Assembly (NCBI GenBank): GCA_964030475.1
Contig: CAXIPT010000001.1
Coordinates: 15,413,120-15,477,119 of the forward strand
DNA length: 64,000 nt
DNA from: Tethya wilhelma
Lineage: Eukaryota > Porifera > Demospongiae > Tethyida > Tethyidae
Direction of reading: 5' to 3'
Shown: in pieces, positions 32,901 through 43,083 of the stretch
Numbering within the stretch: the stretch's first letter is position 1
How the letters are laid out: every line of letters begins with the position of its first letter
Program-made: the position numbers and the translations under genes
The notes under the pieces: generated by a model
What the model saw: the letters and a program-made list of their open reading frames with translations, nothing else
What the model was told of the DNA's origin: nothing
Database searches by the model: none

Positions 32901-35900
32901 TGCTAATTACACTGTTTAAGAGTGCATCATAGCTACATGAGTACTACGAGTTCATGTATTTGAAAAACAATCACCTTATAGGTGCACAGTGACACTGTCA
33001 CAGCCACATCACAACTCTCAGTGTGATGAAGCAGCACTGAGTAAGTCACACATAACAAAGCCTGATCCGTGTGTCAGCCTAGTTCTGAGCCAATAGATCT
33101 GGCTCAATAAGAAAATCAGTGGAATGGTAAAACTTGAACGGTTATACTAATCGCGGATGGCTCGGGACTCACGACTGTCGTATCCACTGTCGGGTGGATC
33201 GCGGATGGCTCGGGACTCACGAGTGTCGTATCCACTGTCGGGTGGATCGCGGATGGCTCGGGATTCACGAGTGTCGTATCCACTGTCGGGTGGATCGCGG
33301 ATGGCTCGGGACTCACGAGTGTCATATCCAGGTTGTTCCACTGGGGCCGCCTTCGATGGAATAGCTAAAATAATAGCCATCAAAAATGCGGAATACACTT
33401 TGAGATACATATCTTCACTTGATCTTATTTTCAGCAAACTTTATAAGTTGTACACTGTTGAAATTTTATGAAAAAGATGCAAATTTTCTCTCTTTTATAC
33501 TCTTTGAAGAAACCACATCAGTATATAGCTATATTGGTACTATATAGTTAAATTAACATATGTGACCAGAAACCATACAATTTTAAGTGTGCACGAGTTC
33601 CTTAGTTTTATAATAACAGCTGACCAAGTAAATGCTACTATGCGAGTAACAACAAAATGCCCAATACACACAATATAATATGCAAATGTTACCAAACATG
33701 CATGGTATGCCAAGGAAATAACAAAAATGTCACAAAATGTCAAAATGTTACGTTGTACTACTGTACGTGAAAATCTTCCTGACTGACTTACTTAAAAAGG
33801 GATTTTCAAAGAACAAGACTGTTTCAACTTTGACAACACAATGTATTTCCACAAAATTAAGTGATTCCTTGCATTCTTATACTTAAAAACAAGTTCTTCC
33901 AAATTAGAAATATAGTTGATCAAACTTTGACAACACATTGTTTAGTCATTAATAAGCCTAAACAAGAGCTAGAAAGCTTTGAAACTCAGTTTAAATTTAT
34001 GAGCTTCAGTGTAGCCATCTTCNCACACTCAGATAATCCCAGTGGTCTTGGCCTGTCTCCTCTGTTGTCTGATCAAACCAGATGAAACTAAACACAGGCG
34101 ATTGGAAGACTAAACTAAAACTACGGTTATAAAATTACAAGTTTATGTGATCAAGTATTAATGATGAGATATATAGATATATAATATTCTTTCAAAGTGT
34201 ATAAAGAAGGTTCACAGAGTTTGTTGCTTTTTGCTATGATGAACATTGTCCGACTAGCTCAAAAAATAGTGGGTAATGGTCATTAATATAACTTTCTCCT
34301 ACATGACATTGTTCTTCTCACTCAATGTAAAGATTGTCAGAGTAAAAAAAGCAAAGCACTAATTTTGTCATGAATATCAATGAGCTATCCACAAAAATAA
34401 TACTTGAATGAATTCAAAGATAAACAAATTGTCATTTTTTTTAAGGCGTGCAACATAATTAAGTATGCTGCAACAAAATCAATGACCACAAGACCAGATA
34501 GCTAAACATGCATTGGATATCAACTTACAGAAGTGCTCAATGCATGGATCACTTCTACTATGATTAATATTATTGTGTCTATTGTAATACTTGGTCTGTT
34601 GACCTATAAAGGAGAGGTAAATTGCTCAGAAAATGTAGTCATAATCATCATCCATTAATTCTTGAGAGTCCCTTAAGACTCTTGCTCTCATTGAGGTCTG
34701 TATATCTCCATATGCAGCACTTGGCCTCATTGGGATTTCTTCATCTGATGTTGCTCTATATAGTACGTACAGTACAGAGACAGAATTATTATCATACGTA
34801 CGATAGTATACGTATAGTAGGAATGGGCCGACTGTCCCATAGACACAATACAAAATGTTGGTCACCATAAAAATCTAGTTAAACAAAATCAAACTTTCAA
34901 AGTTGCTCAAAGGCTCTCACTAACAGATTACAAATTCATGTACTTCAATGTAGCCATCTTCTTGTAGAGTTCAAAGGTCATTATCCACGTGGCATTATCA
35001 TGCGCATGCGCATTAGCCTTCTCCACTTACTGTAGTGCATATAGCTGCTACTCAAGCGTTTTGTAAGGACTAACCAGTCTCTAATATTTTCCCCACTGTA
35101 GTGTAGAAAAAAGTGAATGAACAAGTAGTAAAAATTTCAAAAAATTAAGTAGTGTAGGAATGGGCAATGCGGTAAAAAGTATTGGAACAAGGCATGTCTC
35201 ATCGGCACATGACTACTTCATTTTTTATACCAACTCTTGGCTGGCAGTCCAGTTGTTATACCTGTCTGTTATAGTTTGCTCAACTGCTTAGCCTACTGAT
35301 TAGTAGGAATTTGAACCAACAACACTTAGCGGGATCCTTAGGAAGGATCAACTGACAAGAATAAAAATGAAGTAGTCATGTGCCGATGAGACATGCCTTG
35401 TTCCAATACTTTTTACCGCATTGCCCATTCCTATACACTACTTAATTTTTTGAAATTTTTACTACTTGTATAAGGAGTTGGACTCGCTTCGCTCGCCTAC
35501 TCCTTGTTTATGTACATTTACAGAATTAACAGTTACCATAATATAATAATTATTATAGTAACATAGATAAATTGATGAGCATAGCTATGCAGATCAGTTG
35601 GCTTAGGACAACCTTTGTAGTTGAAGGAACACACAATAATCACTAGTTTGTGTACACACAATGTATTGGAAAGGGAAGCAATGCTGCATGTGCATATGCA
35701 CTGCTTTCTTTGGCCAGCTCAGCAATTTACTTCACTACGTGACATCACAGACGACCCTTTTCCAACTTGGCATTAGGTGGCAAAGAAACTCGTTATCTGG
35801 CTAGCTGTGTTTCTTGTACAGCGATAGAGAAGCAGACTTCTAGTAGTGACTGTTCTCACCTCGTTACGCTTCATTTGTGAAACATTGGCTCCATATCGTG

Positions 35901-36065
35901 CTTCTTTGTTCCTGTAGTCAGCTAGGAGCAGCATTGAGATTGCTCAAAATGATAATAATTATTATTATTCTAGCTCATTAGTGCACTACAATACAAACTA
36001 ACATAAGATTATGTAAGTTATACTATCAAATATTTGTGGGGATTCCTAAATGAAGCACCCACACC

Positions 36066-36116
<51 letters not shown>

Positions 36117-39100
36117 ACACACACACAGACACACATTATAGTTGCATGACCCTTAAGTAGGGGGCACTCGATGCATAGTTGAGTGCGGCATATTTAAGGG
36201 CATGCAACTATTTTGTTTGCCATTGACCCTCTATGACCCTTAGCTACTCCACTGTCACCTCCACCCAACCAGTAATCCGCAATTAGCCTATAAAAACTTT
36301 GGTTGCTAGGCACTAGCAAACAAACATACACACACATGCATACACACACAATGACACGCATATATCCTCATTCCCAAGCTTTTCCCCCCCACTCAAACAA
36401 TGAATTACTTTATCACTAAATAATTTTAGTGACCAAAGCCAAAACCATGCACATGCACTCAGGAAAACTTGAAAGGAAGGAAGAGGAAAAGCCCGGCTGA
36501 TTTTGGTCACGTACTCAAAATTAACGTGATGCCTATTGGTCTGTTGGAATGCATATGTATGGTAGCCTCATTCCTAGCAGGCAATGGCAATGTGTATGGG
36601 TGCAACTGTGGCAGACTTCTCAGATTACAACGTACACTGAGCGGGTTTGACCCTCCTTCTCTTTGTATGATCAGGCTAATTTTAGGCAGTATAATTATAC
36701 TGTAGACTGCATGCTTCAGATCATAATTAGAGTGAAAGTTGACGTTTTAAAGGAGTTAAGAATATAACAACTGAAAATGCTGTTGCATTTGTTTATTCAT
36801 TCTCAAGACTGCCATTATTCTCAAATTTCATGTATAAAGCGCAAAATAATCATGGCATCAATTTTGGCCAATCATTCTCCATTACCTACAAAAATTTTTA
36901 TTACTAATTATTACATAAAGAGTAAACTAGAACTTACTCGTTAACAACAACATTGTTGCATTCATGACCATATTGACCTGATAGTTCGTTTTCCTGCTGT
37001 ACAACTTGAACACTGTAGGTGAATGACATGAACAACAAAAATTAATATCAGTTGAAATAATTATTATTAATTTTACAATCTAAATAACCCAACTCAAGTT
37101 TTACAATAATTTTTGGTCTATATCATGTGACTATATGACAGTTCTGATTATTGACGATTTACGTTTTTCTCCTCAGATATGTCAGGAGTGCACTTAACAG
37201 AACTATACTGTACAGCAGAACTGAGGCACAGGCTGTACCAATTACTGCTCCAACATAGTGACAACTAGAACCTATGATAGAAACATTAATCATAATAATA
37301 ACTACAATAACATAAGCAACAATCAAAATGTAAGGAATCGAGTTTCAGTATATACAATTAAGACAGCTACATACATGGAGCAGATAGTGTGCTGTTGTTT
37401 ATAGTGATAGACACTCCAGGTCCAACACTAGTGAATGCTCTCACAGTACACGTAATAGTGACACAAGTTTCAGGTTCCAGAGAAGAGATGGTGAACTCAA
37501 ATGTAGAGTTGTTTGTGATGTTGACAGTTGTAACAGAATTTATAGTGTATGAGACCTCATACTGTGTAATGATCCCATTTGGTCTGTCAGGTGGGGACCA
37601 GGTTACTTCAACTGATGTGAACTTAGAAGTAAGAGTCAGTGAGTTGACTGCACCAGGAGCTGCAATAAGGGAATTATTATATTGTGCACATAATATAATC
37701 GTGAGTATAAAGATAGAAATATAATGAGTTAAAATTACTCAGAACTCACTGCTCTCAGCTGTTTTAATAGTCAAGGGTGCCTCAGAGATTGGTTCAGTAT
37801 CAGCACTATTCACAGCAGCCACTGAAAAGGAGTACTCTGTGAAAGGAATCAAGCCCTCAACTGTGTAAGTCCTTGATGCACCAGAGGATGAGGCAGTGGT
37901 GGTCTGTGAGTCTCTATCATATCGTATCGTATAGCCAGTGATGACACCATTTTGATCAAGACAAGGCAATTCATTCCAAGAGAGCTCCACGGAAGTAGCC
38001 ATCACATTTTGTACAGAGAGACCTGATGGAGCACTAGAGGGAGCTAGAAAAATCAACATGTACTGTAGTATTAAACAGCAGTAGTAATAGATTGAATGTA
38101 TACACTATGTATACCTTACCATTAGATAGAGTGTGTAGCATCACTTCAACACTTTCTTTATTAGCAGCGTTAGATAATTTGTACATAGCTGTCACTGTAA
38201 TGGTGTATGTGCTGAACTCTTCAAGTCCATCAATATCTCTTGTATGTAGTGAGCCATCAACTGTCACAGAACCTGTATCCTCAGGTGGACAACTTGTACG
38301 TGTGTAGGTTATGATATATTCATCAGCAGACCTATTCCCGCTACCAGAAGACAGTGACCACTCAATTCTTAAAGATGTTGAGGAGAGAACTGAAGAGGAA
38401 CTCAAGATGAAAGGAGTTGGAAGAGCTAGAATAATTCACAATGGAAGAGAGTAAATCCAAAAAATTACACAAAATTAACGTGTGCATGCATGAGGGCACA
38501 ATAATTACTGTGATTAGCAACACAATTATTATTAACTTTACCTAATAAGTCAACACTAGCAGTTGTCACAGCACTGTACAGAACAAAAGAGTTTTTTGTG
38601 GAAAGAGATACAATAGAGACCTCAAGAGTACCAGTATCAACATCAGATATCACATAACTGGTTGCTGAGGAAGAGGGGTTAATAGGATTCCGATTAGTGA
38701 CATTAAGATGGTATCCACTGGTAGCACTAGTTACTCTAGTCCAAGTGACTTGAACTTGTCCCTCTCCAACTTGTGATGCTTGGACATTAGTAGGTGGATC
38801 AGGAACTGTAACAAAATTTTAGTAGTACAATTTACGTCATAAAGAAAAACAACAATTAACCAACTATTATGTGTACGGTTTATATATACTCCTCGCATGA
38901 GCGCAGCAAAAGTTTGTATGATAAGTATGTATACCGTTTACAGTAAAACCTCCGAACAAAGGACACATTGGGGAAAATATAAATTTGGCTTGTTTGTCCT
39001 TTGTAGAGAGGTTGTCCTCTTCTCAGAGGTTCTGTTTGTATTGCTACAATATAGGGAATTGGAACTTTTGGGAACCAAGAATCATCCTTTGTCAAGAGGC

Positions 39101-42100
39101 TAGGTTTATAATCCTATAAGTTATACTGTCCCTATCTCGGAGGGTCCACTATTGGAGGTTCTACTGAATGTACTATACTAGTTCATAGAAATGGTACAGA
39201 TGGCCCATATGGCCCATGCTATTATGTGATACAAAAAAGTTCACGAAAAAAAAAGGCCTGTAACCATTGTTCAAGTGCTGATGAACTTCCATTTAATTCT
39301 CTCCATCTTTCTCATGTTATGTCGCAACTTTTCTCGAAGACTGCATGCTCACTTTTATAGTTTCTTCTACTGAAGCTTATGTTAATTGGCTACAATTATT
39401 CCATAAAAAAAACAATTAGCTCATACTAAAATCCACTTATTAGAAACTAATATTAAATAATTTTGTTTTAAAAGGATACAAGATAATTATTCCATTCAAC
39501 AACAACTTTTGATAATCTCACAAAATATGCTTGTACATGTAGAATTTGCCACTATAAAAGTTTTGATTTTTAAGTTTAAACTTAAAAATCAAAACTTTTA
39601 TAGTGGCAAATACTATTACCTGATGAAAAATCTATAACCGTTTAATTGCTTAAAGAAAGTAACTCTAGCACAAGAGTGACTTTCTTTAAACAGTTAAAAT
39701 GGTTATAGATTTTTCATCAGGTAATAGTTTAGTTCAACTTCCTGTACCAGTGATGATTATTCAGAAAGAAATTTTAATGGTTTACTGTACTATAGTATAA
39801 TATTATAGGCCAGGGTATAGATGCATGGTCATCATAATAAAAGGCTATTTATTTGGCCAGAAACAAGAAAAAAAGAACTCATGCATGCAATCCTACTTAC
39901 ATGGATTAGTGATTTGTATAGTTTGAGGAGTTGCGGTACGTCTGTTGGTAGCAGTAAATGTGATGATACCGTTTGGTCTCCCTCTTGCCATCAGTGTGTT
40001 GGTATAGCGAGCATTCTCCAAATCACTCTGGCTATTACTATCAATACTTGTAGTCACATTGCTGTCTGGGATTGCTATTCCTCCTATATATATTGCCCAC
40101 CTAACACTACCAGGAGGTCCTCCATCAGTAACAACAGTAAGAGTATAGGTTGGAGGCTCAGTCAACAGGGGACTAACAGCTGTCAATATGACATCTGATG
40201 AATTTATAGCATTTACAACACCTCTATTGGTTTCATCTGTAGAGAATAAGCACAGACATGTATTTGAAAGCAGTGTGCACTTACGTTAGTCAAATTTTAA
40301 TAACTTACTACGGGTATATAAGCCAATGTAGATGGTCCTCTCTCCATTGCCATCAGGAACTATAAATCTCCAGACTCCTTCGTGATCACAACATTGCCTT
40401 ACTTCTTCTCTTCTCAACAAACGGAGGATTCGTGAGCCATTAGAGAAAGTCTCAGTTTCAAATCTCCAGCGGAAACCATTACTGGGTGGATGTACTCTGC
40501 CACCATTTGGAATGATAATTCTAGGATCTCCTCCAGAACCAGAAAACACAACAGAGAGTGCACCATCTGGATTTGCCTGTATACCCACATCTTCCTTGTC
40601 TAGTGCTTCATGTTCAGGTATCGCCACACCATTGAGTAAAAGGGTCAGCTCTGAGGGTGCAAATGTATATGCATGTAGATTTTGAGCATAATTAATTATG
40701 ATNTAGTGGAGAACCCAAGAACCTTTTCCCATTAAAACTAGTGGAGAACCCAAGAACCTTTTTCCACTAAAACTACTGGAGAACCCAAAAACCTTTCCCA
40801 TTATAACTACTGGAGAACCCAAGAACCTTTCCCACTAAAACTACCAAAACTAGTGGAGAACCCAAGAACCTTTTACCATTAAAACTAGTGGAGAACCCAA
40901 GAACCTTTTCCAAGTCATTAAAACTACTGGAGAACCCAAGAACCTTTTCTCATTAAAACTACTGGAGAACCTAAGAACCTTTCCCATTATAACTAGTGGA
41001 GGCTCAGAACCCAAGAACCTTTTCCACTAAAACTAGTGGAGAACCCAAGAACCTTTCCCATTAAAACTAGTGGAGAACCCAAGAACCTTTCCCACTAAAA
41101 CTACTGGAGGACCCAAGAACCTTTCCCACTAAAACTAAAGTCCATCTGGTCTGAGTTTGCCGGTAGAAAAACTTGAATAACTTTCCAAATATCAAACCGA
41201 TTTCAAAATTTCAAGCACCATTGGAAAGCGCTCGCTCTCCCCATTCTTTTGGTAGCTTTTCCAGCTTGCTACGCCTTACCAGTCAAAAGTTAGCTATTTT
41301 TGTCCATATAAAAAGTATGGGTATGAATCTCATTATCTCACTTCCGGCGGCAAACTCAAACCAGATCGACTTTAGTGGAGAACCCAAGAACCTTTTCCCA
41401 TTAAAACTAGTGGAGAACCCAAGAACCTTTCCCATTAAAACTAGTGGAGAACCCAAGAACTTTTCCCACTAAAACTACTGGAGGACCCAAGAACCTTTCC
41501 CACTAAAACTAGTGGAGAACCCAAGAACCTTTTCCCATCAAAACTAGTGGAGAACCCAAGAACCTTTTCCCATTAAAACTAGTGGAGAACCCAAGAACCT
41601 TTTCCCATTAAAATGAAGGCACCAGATGCACTCAACTAGCTACCACACTTATAATGCATACAGCACGGTGTACAAGAGTGTAACATAACTCAGTATCACT
41701 GAAAACTTCAAAACTACAGGCTATGATCCATCTAGTGGCCGGCATAGCTAACACGGCTAAGCACGTTATAGACTATAAACCACATGAGCAAAGTCTACTG
41801 AGCACTGATGAGCTGGGCCTCAGTAAGAGCCTAGCTAACCACAGCTAGATGCATTAGCTATAATGATCTATAGCTTGTGTAAAGTCTTTGCATGCCCTAT
41901 ATGCTTACATAGAAAGCAGACCAACTCATGTCTGTCTTGCCAAACAACACTAACCAACAGCCATGCATGCAAAGAGCCATGCAGCATTGGACCTCAGCAA
42001 CACAAATTCTAGATAATGCACACCAAATTAGTAGGCGTGGCCTCGAAGCTAAGCGCTCAAACAGAAGCACAAAAGCCTCAAAACTCAAGAACTACAGTGT

Positions 42101-42200
42101 TTTGGACAGCAAAAAATGTATTTTTACAAGACATTCAGAGTTATGAACGCAAGTACCATCAATTTTGTCGCTAGAGCTGTCTTTCTTGAGATTTCGATGG

Positions 42201-42242
<42 letters not shown>

Positions 42243-43012
42243 ACGACTACCGTAACCCTCTGCATGTGCTACGCATGCGCCGAGGCTTAATCAGTACCAT
42301 TTATTGTATTGTTCAATGTGTTTGTGCTAACAAAATAATCTCACCGGGCTCTCTTCATCATTTCTGGTGGGATGGCTGCTGTATTTTTGGCAATCTGTGG
42401 GACATGGATAGATCACAATGGAAGGGTGTTTGTGCACATGCACAGTACTAATTTATATTCACACACACTCAAACTTACTTCAGCCTGAGTGCACCCTAAA
42501 TCTGTCAACAGGGTAGTGATCTGTTGTCGACATTCGACTGTTGACAACGAATAGAAGATAAGTCATAAAGAAATATACAATAGACAGTTAACGTACATGA
42601 TGAAGGCTGTCTTAGGAGGCTGAGCACTTGAGTCTGAGTGAAGAGAAAATAAAACTAGCATGACATGCAATCATTCTACTGAGAAATCTATGCGTGCAAA
42701 TGTATCTACCTTGAGTTGCTTTCGCACACTTGTGATTTGTGACATAGCAAAGTGAGGAGGAAGGTTGGCTGAAGGAATTAGATAAAAATATGAAGTTTTA
42801 CAACACCACTACTATAGTTATAGCTATACACACAACCAATCTTCCTACCATGAAGAAGCTCAAATGTCTGCAAAACGGTCGAGACGTAAGTTGGTCTCTG
42901 TTTGGCAATGTTGGTCAGACATCCAATACATGTCATGAGATTGACACTGCAATGAGCAACACCCAAGAAGAAGAGATCAATATTTTAGCAAGACATTTTG
43001 CAACGTCAGCAG

Positions 43013-43083
<71 letters not shown>

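Noticed and set aside
33134..33471. Plus-strand and alternative-frame repeat proteins over the 48-bp array (for example [14 protein letters not shown] repeats)
   Set aside because: A repeat whose length is a multiple of three stays open in several frames. Only the minus-strand frame has a signal peptide and a well-placed TATA box.
34626..34868. An 80-residue stand-alone protein beginning [13 protein letters not shown]
   Set aside because: The first part lies in a dispersed repeat also found at 22669 and 54915, and in the third copy the frame is broken. Only the last part is kept, as a possible terminal exon.
40704..41614. Regularly spaced repeats resembling a CRISPR array
   Set aside because: The units are directly tandem with no unique spacers, and the window is eukaryotic. 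It is a minisatellite.
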